From Ancylobacter sp. SL191 (GTDB lineage: Bacteria > Pseudomonadota > Alphaproteobacteria > Rhizobiales > Xanthobacteraceae), in assembly GCF_026625645.1 (NCBI RefSeq), contig NZ_CP113056.1, positions 2,765,001 through 2,829,000 of the forward strand: DNA of 64,000 bases, written 5' to 3'. The position numbers and the translations under genes are program-made. Within the stretch, counting starts at the first letter, position 1; each line of letters starts with the position of its first letter. Under the pieces are notes generated by a model, which was not told the DNA's origin, searched no databases, and saw only the letters and a program-made list of their open reading frames with translations. Positions 1-8,229 of the stretch are shown piece after piece.

Positions 1-50
1 CGATGCCCCGAGCGGCACCCGGCGGCAGGACGCCCAGAAGGAAGACCCCG

Positions 51-1601
51 ATGTCCGACAAGAACCGCGTCGTCATTTTCGACACCACGTTGCGCGACGG
101 CGAGCAGTGCCCCGGCGCCTCCATGACCTTCGAGGAGAAGCTGGAAGTCGCCGAGCTGCTCGACTCCATGGGCGTCGACATCATCGAGGCCGGCTTCCCC
201 ATCGCCTCCAATGGTGATTTCGAGAGCGTTGCCGAGATCGCCCGCCGCTCGAAGAACGCGGTGATCGCCGGCCTCTCGCGCGCCGCCGCCGGCGACATCG
301 ACCGCTGCGCCGACGCGGTGCGCCACGCCCGCCGCCCGCGCATCCACACCTTCATCTCCACCTCGCCGGTGCACATGAAGTACAAGCTCCAGAAGGATCC
401 GGAGACGGTACTGGAGATGATCGCGGCCTCCGTCGCCCGCGCGCGCGGCCATGTCGACAATGTCGAGTGGTCGGCCGAGGACGCCACCCGCACCGAGATC
501 GACTTCCTGTGCCGCGCGGTGGAGATCGCCATCAAGGCCGGCGCCACCACCATCAACCTGCCCGACACGGTCGGCTACGCCACGCCAGGCGAGTATGAGG
601 CGATGTTCCGCACGGTGATCGAGCGCGTGCCGAATTCCGACAAGGCGGTGTTCTCCACCCATTGCCACAACGACCTCGGCATGGCGGTCGCGAACTCGCT
701 GGCCGGCGTCGCCGGTGGCGCGCGGCAGATCGAGTGCACGGTGAACGGCATCGGCGAGCGCGCCGGCAATGCGGCGCTGGAAGAGATCGTCATGGCGATC
801 AATGTGCGCAACGACGTGCTGCGCTACGAGACCGGCATCGACGCCACCATGATCACCCGCGCCTCCAAGCTCGTCTCGGCGGTGACCTCCTTCCCGGTGC
901 AGTACAACAAGGCCATCGTCGGCCGGAACGCCTTCGCCCATGAGAGCGGTATCCACCAGGACGGCATGCTGAAGAACGCCACCACCTACGAGATCATGAC
1001 GCCGGAGAGCGTCGGCGTTTCCAAGACCTCGCTGGTGATGGGCAAGCATTCCGGCCGCGCCGCCTTCCGCGACAAGCTGAAGGCGCTGGGCTACGAACTG
1101 GGCGAGAACGCGCTGAACGACGCCTTCACCCGCTTCAAGGATTTGGCCGACCGCAAGAAGGTCGTCTATGACGAGGACATCGAGGCGCTGGTCGATCACG
1201 AGATCGCCGCCGCCCATGACCGGGTGAAGCTGGTCTCGCTCTCCGTCATCGCCGGCAGCCACGGCCCGCAGCGCGCCACCATGAAGATGGCGGTGGATGG
1301 CAAGGTCATCACCGAGGAATGCGAGGGCAATGGCCCGGTGGACGCAGTGTTCAACTGCATCCAGGCGATTGTCCCGCACTCCGCCAAGCTGGCGCTCTAC
1401 CAGGTCCACGCCGTGACCGAGGGCACGGACGCGCAGGCGGAAGTGTCGGTGCGGCTGGAAGAGGGCGACAAGGCGGTGACCGGGCGCGGCTCGGACCCGG
1501 ACACGCTGGTCGCCTCGGCGCAGGCCTATATCATCGCGCTCAACAAGCTGCAGACCAAGCGCCACAGCCTCAACGCGCAGGCCCAGCCCGCGGCGGAGTG
1601 A
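51..1601 (+). CDS. leuA: 2-isopropylmalate synthase
   Basis: Catalyses condensation of acetyl-CoA with 2-oxoisovalerate, the first committed step of leucine synthesis, in the cytoplasm. The 516-residue product has the HMGL-like signature TTLRDGEQ at about residues 12-19, the metal-binding HCHND at about 204-208, and a C-terminal LeuA allosteric domain (from about residue 390) expected to bind leucine for feedback inhibition. The open frame extends upstream to base 3, but the ATG at 51 is chosen because an AGAAGGAAG ribosome site lies just before it and family members start with a similar short lead into VVIFDTTLRDG. The length fits the long bacterial LeuA class. Any upstream leader or attenuator is outside the window. 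Confidence 0.95.
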   Translation: MSDKNRVVIFDTTLRDGEQCPGASMTFEEKLEVAELLDSMGVDIIEAGFPIASNGDFESVAEIARRSKNAVIAGLSRAAAGDIDRCADAVRHARRPRIHTFISTSPVHMKYKLQKDPETVLEMIAASVARARGHVDNVEWSAEDATRTEIDFLCRAVEIAIKAGATTINLPDTVGYATPGEYEAMFRTVIERVPNSDKAVFSTHCHNDLGMAVANSLAGVAGGARQIECTVNGIGERAGNAALEEIVMAINVRNDVLRYETGIDATMITRASKLVSAVTSFPVQYNKAIVGRNAFAHESGIHQDGMLKNATTYEIMTPESVGVSKTSLVMGKHSGRAAFRDKLKALGYELGENALNDAFTRFKDLADRKKVVYDEDIEALVDHEIAAAHDRVKLVSLSVIAGSHGPQRATMKMAVDGKVITEECEGNGPVDAVFNCIQAIVPHSAKLALYQVHAVTEGTDAQAEVSVRLEEGDKAVTGRGSDPDTLVASAQAYIIALNKLQTKRHSLNAQAQPAAE

Positions 1602-1606
1602 GGCCC

Positions 1607-2674
1607 ATGGCCGGGCGCCCGCTCGCGCGGCGGGCGCTGCTGGTTGCGGCGGCGCGGCTCGCGGGCGGCGCCGTCGGGGCCGGGCCGGTGCTCACCGCGC
1701 TGGCCGGCTCACCACCGGCGGGCGCGGACCCGCTGGCCAACCTCGGGCCGACGGATTTGACCGGCTGGTCGGCCTCGGGGCTCGCGGCCGCTCAGGAACA
1801 GGCGGTCGGGCTCGGCACCACCGCGGTCATTGTGCTCCGGCATGGGCGCCCGGTCGCCGGCTGGGGCGAGGTGGCCCGCAAGGTTGATGTCGCCTCGGTG
1901 CGCAAGAGCCTGCTCGGCGCGCTGATCGGCATCGCGGTGGCCGAGGGCCGTCTCGCGCTGGACGCCACCCTCGCCGATCTCGGCATCGACGATGTTCCGC
2001 CCGTGCTTACCGTAGACGAGCGGCGGGCCACGCTGCGCGATTTGCTGATGGCGCGCTCCGGCATCTACCACCCCGCCGCCCATGAGACGGCGCCGATGAA
2101 GCGTGATCGCCCGGCGCGTGGCAGCCATCCGCCGGGCAGTTTCTGGTACTACAATAACTGGGATTTCAACGCCCTCGGCACTATCTGGCGCCGGGCGACG
2201 GGCGAGGACATCTTCGCGGGTTTCGAGCGCCGGATCGCCCGTCCCATCGGCATGCAGGACTTCACCGCCGCCGATGGGCGCTATGTCCGCGAGCCGGCCT
2301 CCGAGCACCCGGCCTATCCCTTCCGCCTCAGCGCCCGCGACGCCGCCCGGTTCGGCCAGCTCTATCTCGACAAGGGCAGCTGGGCCGGGCAGCCGATCGT
2401 GCCGGCCGGCTGGGTGGAGGCCTCCACCACCGCCTGGTCGCCCAGCGACCGCAGCCGGCAGGGCTATGGCTATCTCTGGTGGGTGCCGCCCACCGACGCC
2501 TTCGGGCCGGGCGCCGCCTATGCCGCCGGCTTTGGCGGGCAGATGATCGCCATCGTGCCGGCACGCGGCGTCGTGGTCGCCGTCACCACCGAATGGCGCG
2601 GGGGCGGGCGCAAGGTGCGCGGGTCGGAGCTGCTGCGGCTGCTGGCGGCCATCCTTCAGGCGGCGCCGCCATAA
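1607..2674 (+). CDS. secreted serine hydrolase, beta-lactamase/class C family
   Basis: A 355-residue protein of the serine beta-lactamase-like (PF00144) hydrolase family. Visible catalytic motifs are SVRK at residues 97-100 (the SxxK nucleophile and base) and the YNN triad in WYYNNWDFN (YxN motif), followed by a glycine-rich block near the C terminus where KTG/HxG would lie. The N terminus (ARRALLVAAARLAGG) looks like an export signal, possibly Tat because of the double arginine, so it probably acts in the periplasm. It begins 5 bases after leuA and may be read through from it. The substrate is unknown; members include esterases, D-amino peptidases and nylon-oligomer hydrolases. Confidence 0.8.
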   Translation: MAGRPLARRALLVAAARLAGGAVGAGPVLTALAGSPPAGADPLANLGPTDLTGWSASGLAAAQEQAVGLGTTAVIVLRHGRPVAGWGEVARKVDVASVRKSLLGALIGIAVAEGRLALDATLADLGIDDVPPVLTVDERRATLRDLLMARSGIYHPAAHETAPMKRDRPARGSHPPGSFWYYNNWDFNALGTIWRRATGEDIFAGFERRIARPIGMQDFTAADGRYVREPASEHPAYPFRLSARDAARFGQLYLDKGSWAGQPIVPAGWVEASTTAWSPSDRSRQGYGYLWWVPPTDAFGPGAAYAAGFGGQMIAIVPARGVVVAVTTEWRGGGRKVRGSELLRLLAAILQAAPP

Positions 2675-2734
2675 TCCTGCCCGCCGGGGCGTGGATGGCT
2701 AGCTTATCCGACATCCCAAGGCCGCTCCGCGCCC

Positions 2735-3460
2735 ATGACGACGCTTTCCGCTCCCGAACGGGTGCTGCCGGCCCGGGAGACCGTCCGGCCGCTGCGGGCG
2801 CGCGGAACCGATTCCCTGCCGCTTCTCGGCGCGGTGGTGCTGCATCTCATGGTGATCGGCGCGCTGCTGCTGCGCGTGGTCGAGCCGCTGATGGAGCTGC
2901 CCGAGCCGCCGGCGCTGGAGACCGAGGTGATCAGCGCCCGCGATTTCGACGCGCTGCACCCTTCCGCTCCCGCCTCGCCGCTCGCGACCAGCGCCGCCCC
3001 CGCTGAGGCGAGCCTCCCCGCGACGGTGCCCGCCGCACCTGCCGCCCGCCCGGCGCCGGCCGTGGCGCCGGACGATACGGTGCGGCCGACCCGCATGCTC
3101 TCCGGCGACGCGCTGGCAAGTCCGAAGAACCGGCGGCTGCGGCAGCAGATGGCCACCCTCGCGGATGAGGAGCGCATCGCCCAGCTCTGCGACTTCGAGG
3201 CGATGGAGCAGATCCACGCCTGGCAGCACCGCTTCCAGCCGGATCGGCTGGTGGATTACGCCCTGTCCGATCCGCATTGGGAGAACGGCGTCTTCGTCGC
3301 GGCGGGCAGCGCCTTCCGCGCGGGGGCGGACTGGTTCGAACTGTCCTATCGCTGCACGCTCGATGCCACCCGGCGCACGGTGACCGGCTTCGCCTTCCGC
3401 GTCGGCCCGTCCATCCCGCGCACCGAATGGACCGCGCTCAACCTGCCGGCGGTGCATTGA
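2735..3460 (+). CDS. DUF930 domain-containing membrane protein
   Basis: A 241-residue protein. One hydrophobic segment at about residues 29-48 (LPLLGAVVLHLMVIGALLLR) is followed by a Pro/Ala-rich linker (about 70-115) and a C-terminal domain from about residue 120 with the ADEERIAQLCDFEAMEQI pattern that I associate with DUF930, a family common in Hyphomicrobiales. The two cysteines in that domain (CDFEAMEQ and YRCTLD) could form a disulfide if, as the topology suggests, the domain is periplasmic. Function is not known. It is convergent with pabC, 17 bases away. Confidence 0.7.
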   Translation: MTTLSAPERVLPARETVRPLRARGTDSLPLLGAVVLHLMVIGALLLRVVEPLMELPEPPALETEVISARDFDALHPSAPASPLATSAAPAEASLPATVPAAPAARPAPAVAPDDTVRPTRMLSGDALASPKNRRLRQQMATLADEERIAQLCDFEAMEQIHAWQHRFQPDRLVDYALSDPHWENGVFVAAGSAFRAGADWFELSYRCTLDATRRTVTGFAFRVGPSIPRTEWTALNLPAVH

Positions 3461-3477
3461 TCCTTCGGGAGCGCCGC

Positions 3478-4269
3478 TCAGGCCTCCGGCATGTCCAGCG
3501 CGGCCCGCAGCGCCGCGAGCAGCGCGGCCTCGATGGCGGGCGCCCGCGCCAGCCCCGCCCCGTCCAGCGCGATGACCGGCCGGATCAGCCGCACCGAATT
3601 GGTGAGGAACACCGCCCGCGCGCCCGCCAGCTCGCGGGGCGCCAGCGCGCGCTCCTCCACCGCGAGACCGAGCGTGGGCGCCGCCTCGATCAGCAGCGCG
3701 CGCACGATCCCCGGCAGACAGCCCTCATTCAGTGCCGGCGTCACCAGCGCATCGCCGATAATCGCCACGACATTGCCGATGGTCGCGCAGGCGACGTTGC
3801 CGCGCGTGTTGAGGATCAGCGCGTCGTCGACGCCCGCCCGCGCCGCCTCGCGGGCGGCGAGGATGTGGTCGAGATAGCCGAGCGTCTTGAGGTTCGCGCT
3901 CAGTGAGAATTCGTTGCGCCGCCCCGTCGCGGTGATGAGCCGCGCCGGCTGGCCGATCAGCGCCGGGCTCCAGGGCGCCGTCGCCGTCACCACGGTCGGC
4001 GCGCCCATGCTCGCCGGCCACAGCCCGCGCGCCGCGATACCGCGCGTCAGCGTGGTGCGCAGGATCATCGGCGCCCCCGTCAGCGCGGCGTCGATCGCGC
4101 TCTCCACCGCCGCGCGCGCCACCTCGATGCCGATGACATCCGCCGCCGCCATGAGCCGCCCGACATGGCGCTCGCGCGCCAGCATTCGCCCGTCAAGCGC
4201 CAGCGCCGTATCGAACACGCCATCGCCCAGCGTGAAGCCGCGGTCCTCGCTTGAGAGGGCGACGCTCAC
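3478..4269 (-). CDS. pabC: aminodeoxychorismate lyase (class IV aminotransferase)
   Basis: Releases p-aminobenzoate and pyruvate from 4-amino-4-deoxychorismate for folate synthesis. The 263-residue PLP fold-type IV protein carries the expected Schiff-base lysine at K128 in ANLKTLGYLDH, and the downstream RGNVACATIGNVV block near the phosphate-binding cup. The start is a GTG that overlaps the pabA stop (GTGA, 4 bases), which implies translational coupling; a longer open frame upstream runs antisense-like through pabA and is not credible as protein. A branched-chain aminotransferase-like or D-amino acid aminotransferase is the alternative within the fold, but operon context makes PabC most likely. 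Confidence 0.85.
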   Translation of the reverse strand: MSVALSSEDRGFTLGDGVFDTALALDGRMLARERHVGRLMAAADVIGIEVARAAVESAIDAALTGAPMILRTTLTRGIAARGLWPASMGAPTVVTATAPWSPALIGQPARLITATGRRNEFSLSANLKTLGYLDHILAAREAARAGVDDALILNTRGNVACATIGNVVAIIGDALVTPALNEGCLPGIVRALLIEAAPTLGLAVEERALAPRELAGARAVFLTNSVRLIRPVIALDGAGLARAPAIEAALLAALRAALDMPEA

Positions 4270-4967
4270 CGTTCGCCGTCCCAGCGGGCCGGCCACACCT
4301 TGGCCCAGTCCGGCGTCGTCAGCGCGGCGGGGGCGAGCAAGGGCGGGTAGCGGCCGGGCGCATCCTCTGCCGCTCTCTCGACCGCCAGCGCCCGCCGCGT
4401 GACGCCCGCAAGATCGAGGAAGTTGCCGAGAATCTCGTAGCCCGGCCCGGTCAGCACGGATTCCGGGTGGAACTGCACGCCGAAGGTCGGGTGCTCCCGA
4501 TGGGCGAGGCCCATGATCTCGCCATCTTCCGCCCAGGCGGTGGCGGTGAGCGGCGAGCCCGCATCGAGCTCCACCGCCAGCGAATGATAGCGCCCGGCCG
4601 GAAGGGGGGAGGGCAGGCCAGCAAACACGTCGGTGCCGCGATGGGCTACCTGCGAGGCCCGCCCATGCATCGGCTCTTTGGCCCGCACCACCCGCCCGCC
4701 AAAAGCCTGGCCGATGCATTGATGGCCGAGACAGATGCCGAGGATCGGCAGCGTGCCGGAGAGCGCGCGCACCGCCTCCAGCGACACGCCCGCCTCATTG
4801 GGCGAGCAGGGGCCGGGGGAAATCACCAGCGCCTCCGGTTTCATCCGGGCGATGGTGGCGACATCCAGCGCGTCATTGCGGGCGACCTCGACCTGTGCGC
4901 CCAGCTCGGTGAGGTAGCGCGCCACGTTGAAGACGAAGCTGTCGTAATTGTCGATCAGCAGGATCAT
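4266..4967 (-). CDS. pabA: aminodeoxychorismate synthase, glutamine amidotransferase subunit
   Basis: Class I glutamine amidotransferase that feeds ammonia to PabB. The 233-residue protein starts with MILLIDNYDSFVFN, has the oxyanion block SPGPCSPNEAG, the nucleophile C79 in GICLGHQ, and the H167/E169 pair in FGVQFHPES. It overlaps pabB upstream by 4 bases (ATGA) and pabC downstream by 4 bases. TrpG of anthranilate synthase is almost the same family; the adjoining pabB and pabC decide for the folate role, although one subunit could serve both enzymes. Confidence 0.88.
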   Translation of the reverse strand: MILLIDNYDSFVFNVARYLTELGAQVEVARNDALDVATIARMKPEALVISPGPCSPNEAGVSLEAVRALSGTLPILGICLGHQCIGQAFGGRVVRAKEPMHGRASQVAHRGTDVFAGLPSPLPAGRYHSLAVELDAGSPLTATAWAEDGEIMGLAHREHPTFGVQFHPESVLTGPGYEILGNFLDLAGVTRRALAVERAAEDAPGRYPPLLAPAALTTPDWAKVWPARWDGER

Positions 4968-6388
4968 GCGCCCACCTCCGGCCGGAAGGCGCGGAACAGC
5001 CGCTCGGCCTTGGTCAGGCTCTCGGCATGTTCGGCCGCGGGATCGGACAGGGTGGTGATGCCCCCGCCGACGCCGAAGCTCGCCACATCCTTCTCCACCG
5101 TCACGGTACGGATGGCGATGTTGAAATCCATCGCGCCGTCAAAGCCGATATAGCCGATGGAGCCGCAATAGACGCCGCGCGGGCGCCCCTCCAGCTCGCG
5201 GATGATCTCCATGGCGCGGATCTTCGGCGCGCCGGTGATCGAACCGCCGGGGAAGGAGGCGGCGGTGAGGTCGAGCCCGTCACGACCCTCCGCCAGCGTG
5301 CCGGTCACCACCGAGACGAGGTGATGCACATTGGCATAGGTCTCCAGCCCGCACAGGCGCGGCACCTTCACCGTGCCCGGCCGGCAGACGCGCGAGAGAT
5401 CGTTGCGCAGCAGGTCGACGATCATCACGTTTTCGGCGCGGTCCTTCTCGCTCGCGGTCAGCTCGCGGCCGCGAAAGGCATCGAGCGTCGGCTCCACCGA
5501 GCGCGGCACCGTGCCCTTGATCGGGCGCGTCTCGACCTCACGGCCGGTAAGCTTGACGAAGCGCTCGGGCGAGGAAGAGGCGATCGTCCGCTCCGCGCCG
5601 ATGATGAGCGCGGCGAAGGTGGCGGGGTTGGCGCGCCGCAACTGGTCGTAGAGCCGCAGCGGATCGAGCGCACCGCCGCCGCTTGCCAGCCGCGCCTCGA
5701 ATCGCTGGGTGAAGTTCGCCTGGAAGATGTCGCCGGCGCGGATATAGGCGATGACGTCAGCCACGGCCTCCTGATAGCGCGCCGCGTCGAAATTGGAGCG
5801 CCAGTCGGTCGCCGTCACCGCCGGCCCGAGGGGGGGCAGAGGCGTCGTGAGTTGTTCGCTCACCTCCGCCAGCCGCTCGCGCGCCCGCTTCGCCCGGCGG
5901 GCGGGCTCGCTTTCCGGCCAGCCCGTGGAGATGAGGTGGGCACGGCTGGCCGCCATGTCGAAGGCCAGGACCACATCGTAAAAGCCGAGGTCGATCTCCG
6001 GGCCTTCGCCCGTCTCGGCCTGCGCGGTGGGAAAGCGGTCGAACAGGCGGCCCGCCTCATAGGCGAGATAGCCGGCCGCCCCGGCCTGAAACCCGGCCCC
6101 GCCCGGCAGGCGCGGCTGGGCATGGCGGGCCAGACGCTCACGCAGCACCGCCAGCGGGGCGCCATTCTGGCGCTCGCCATCCCAGCGCGGCACGCCTTCT
6201 TCCACGGTGAAGCGGCCGAAGGGGCGCGCCATCACATAGGACCAGCGCCCGAGCAGGGGGTGGGTCATCGCGCTGTCGAGGAAGACCAGCCCGCTGGCGC
6301 GCGCGGCATCTCCCGCCAGCCGCCGCGCGGCAAGCCACGGCTCCTGAAAGGCGATCTCGACGACGAGGGGCGGCGGTTCCTGAATCAT
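4964..6388 (-). CDS. pabB: aminodeoxychorismate synthase component I
   Basis: Chorismate-utilising enzyme that, with PabA, makes 4-amino-4-deoxychorismate. The 474-residue protein has the chorismate-binding signature blocks RPIKGTVPRS, ENVMIVDLLRNDLSRVC, FPGGSITGAPKIRAMEII and DFNIAIRTV. The PIKGT block contains the lysine that distinguishes PabB from TrpE, where alanine is usual. First gene of the pabB-pabA-pabC operon, all joined by 4-base stop/start overlaps. The ATG at 6388 is followed by IQEPPPLVVEIAFQEPW, a normal N terminus for the family. Confidence 0.9.
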   Translation of the reverse strand: MIQEPPPLVVEIAFQEPWLAARRLAGDAARASGLVFLDSAMTHPLLGRWSYVMARPFGRFTVEEGVPRWDGERQNGAPLAVLRERLARHAQPRLPGGAGFQAGAAGYLAYEAGRLFDRFPTAQAETGEGPEIDLGFYDVVLAFDMAASRAHLISTGWPESEPARRAKRARERLAEVSEQLTTPLPPLGPAVTATDWRSNFDAARYQEAVADVIAYIRAGDIFQANFTQRFEARLASGGGALDPLRLYDQLRRANPATFAALIIGAERTIASSSPERFVKLTGREVETRPIKGTVPRSVEPTLDAFRGRELTASEKDRAENVMIVDLLRNDLSRVCRPGTVKVPRLCGLETYANVHHLVSVVTGTLAEGRDGLDLTAASFPGGSITGAPKIRAMEIIRELEGRPRGVYCGSIGYIGFDGAMDFNIAIRTVTVEKDVASFGVGGGITTLSDPAAEHAESLTKAERLFRAFRPEVGA

Positions 6389-6655
6389 GCGCGGGACTAT
6401 GGCGGCTGCCGTAACGGCTTCCTAGGGTTCTGGGAGGCGTAGGCCGCAGGGCATCCCGTAGGTGTCCGGCGGCGGCTTCATCCTAGCCCAACATAGAAGG
6501 CTTGCGGGAAAACCGCTTCACTTACGCAGGACTAAGCCCAATGGGCCACTTGACGCAGTGGCAGTCGGGTGCTGGCTTAGCCCTCTCAAAAGAGCGGGCA
6601 CAATGATGCCCGTTCAAAGCGTGGCAAGCGTTTTACAGAGTCTCGGGAGGGACGC

Positions 6656-7642
6656 ATGATGAATTTCAAGTCGGCCGCCATCGCGGTCGCGGCCCTGGCG
6701 CTGTCGGCCATGCCGTTCGCCGGCGCCAAGGCGCAGGACTATCCCAACCGCAATGTGACGATGATCGTGCCATTCGCGGCCGGTGGCCCGACCGACACGG
6801 TGGCCCGCCTCATCGCCGAATCCATGTCGCGCTCGCTCGGCCAGCAGGTGGTCGTCGAGAATGTCGGCGGCGCCGGCGGCACGCGCGGCGCCGGCCAGGT
6901 CGCCAAGGCCACCCCCGACGGCTACACGATTCTTCTGCACCATATCGGCCAGGCGACCTCCGCCACCCTCTACCGCAAGCTGCCCTACAATGTGCTGACG
7001 GACTTCGAGGAAATCGGCCTCGTCACCGACGTGCCGATGACCATGATCGGCAAGTCCGGCCTGCCGCCGAAGGATGCGGCCGAGCTGATCGCCTATGTGA
7101 AGGACAAGAAGGACGGCGTGATCTACGGCAATGCCGGCGTCGGCTCGGCCTCGCATCTGTGCGGCATGCTGTTCATGTCCGCCATCGGCACGCCCATGAC
7201 CACCGTTCCCTATCAGGGCACGGGCCCGGCCATGAACGACCTCGTCGGCGGCCAGATCGACCTGATGTGCGACCAGTCGACCAACACCACCGGCCAGATC
7301 AAGGCCGGCAAGGTGAAGGCGTATGGCGTCACCACCCCGAACCGCCTGAAGTCGCTGCCGGATATCCCGACCTTCAAGGAAGGCGCGCTGCCGGGCTTCG
7401 AGATCGCGGTGTGGCACGGCCTCTACGCGCCCAAGGGCACGCCGAAGCCGTTCATCGACAAGCTGAACGCCGCGCTCCTCGTCGCGCTGCAGGATCCCAA
7501 GGTGGTCGCCCGCTTCGCCGATCTCGGCACGGAGCCGGTCGCGCTCGAGCGCGCCACCCCGGAAGTTCACCAGAAATTCCTGGAGGCGGAAGTCGCCAAG
7601 TGGAAGCCGGTGATCGAGAAGGCCGGCGTCTTCGCCGACTGA
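6656..7642 (+). CDS. tctC: TctC/Bug-family periplasmic solute-binding protein
   Basis: Substrate-capture component of a tripartite tricarboxylate transporter (TTT). The 328-residue protein has a Sec signal peptide ending AGAKAQ, then the Bug-family start YPNRNVTMIVPFAAGGPTDTVARL and GGAGGTRGAGQVAKATPDGYT. The ligand may be a di- or tricarboxylate or another carboxylated compound; the sequence does not tell which. GGGAGG at 6645-6650 serves either of the tandem ATG codons at 6656 and 6659. Followed by tctB and tctA after a strong hairpin that may keep TctC in excess. The 267 bases before it hold its promoter; a TTGACG hexamer lies at 6550. Confidence 0.9.
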   Translation: MMNFKSAAIAVAALALSAMPFAGAKAQDYPNRNVTMIVPFAAGGPTDTVARLIAESMSRSLGQQVVVENVGGAGGTRGAGQVAKATPDGYTILLHHIGQATSATLYRKLPYNVLTDFEEIGLVTDVPMTMIGKSGLPPKDAAELIAYVKDKKDGVIYGNAGVGSASHLCGMLFMSAIGTPMTTVPYQGTGPAMNDLVGGQIDLMCDQSTNTTGQIKAGKVKAYGVTTPNRLKSLPDIPTFKEGALPGFEIAVWHGLYAPKGTPKPFIDKLNAALLVALQDPKVVARFADLGTEPVALERATPEVHQKFLEAEVAKWKPVIEKAGVFAD

Positions 7643-7655
7643 CGTGAAACGACCC

Positions 7656-7709
7656 GACCCGCTCGCCCGCAAAGGCCGGAACGGCCGCCGGGCGGGCGGG
7701 TCCATTTTT
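7656..7709 (+). terminator. GC-rich hairpin between tctC and tctB, partial terminator/attenuator
   Basis: The arms starting GACCCG at 7656 and ending GGGTC at 7702 pair with a small bulge, and an inner GGCCG/CGGCC hairpin fills the loop (7674-7687). The stem is followed by ATTTTTATC. A leaky terminator after a binding-protein gene would give more TctC than TctB/TctA; that role is inferred. Confidence 0.55.
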
Positions 7710-7734
7710 ATCCTAGGGCCGGGCAGGGGGGTGC

Positions 7735-8214
7735 ATGGTTCGCTTCGTCAAGAATCCGCGCGATGTCGCGACAGGGCTGCTGCTGATCGTGGTCGCCGCC
7801 TTTTTCGCCTGGCAAGGTTCCGACCTGCCGATGGGCCGTGCCATAAGAATGGGGCCCGGTTACTTCCCGATGATCCTGGCCGGTCTGCTTGCACTCTTCG
7901 GCCTGATCGTCCTCCTCACTGGCCTCACTACCCACCCGGAAGATGGCGGCTCGCTCAACCTGCGCGAGTGGCCGTGGCGGGCGCTTTTCCTGGTCACGCT
8001 GGCCGTGGTGCTGTTCGGCGTGGGCATCCGTCCGCTCGGCCTCGGCGCCTCGATGTGGCTCGCCGTCTTCATCTCCGCCCTTGCCAGCGGCCGCTTCAGC
8101 ATTGTCACGGGGGTGATTTCGGCGAGCATCATGGTCGCCTTCTCCTGGGGCGTGTTCATCAAGGGGCTCGGCCTGCCGCTGCCCATGCTCGGGCCTTGGC
8201 TCGGCGGCTACTGA
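7735..8214 (+). CDS. tctB: TTT transporter small membrane subunit
   Basis: A 159-residue integral membrane protein with about four hydrophobic segments (for example GLLLIVVAAFFAWQG, MILAGLLALFGLIVLLTG, LFLVTLAVVLFGVGI, IVTGVISASIMVAFSWGVF). The lead RFVKNPRDVATG and the block ARGPGYFP-like IRMGPGYFPMILAGLLALFG are characteristic of TctB. It works with TctA as the inner-membrane part of the transporter. The ATG at 7735 sits behind GCAGGGGGG, and tctA follows after 15 bases. Confidence 0.85.
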   Translation: MVRFVKNPRDVATGLLLIVVAAFFAWQGSDLPMGRAIRMGPGYFPMILAGLLALFGLIVLLTGLTTHPEDGGSLNLREWPWRALFLVTLAVVLFGVGIRPLGLGASMWLAVFISALASGRFSIVTGVISASIMVAFSWGVFIKGLGLPLPMLGPWLGGY

Positions 8215-8229
8215 TCGGGAGCCAGTTCC

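Noticed and set aside
6530..6582. Inverted repeat CTAAGCC / GGCTTAG around a TTGACG hexamer before tctC
   Set aside because: The arms are 7 bases and 35 apart, and the matching -10 (TGGCTT) is poor. It may be an operator and promoter, but support is too thin for a feature.
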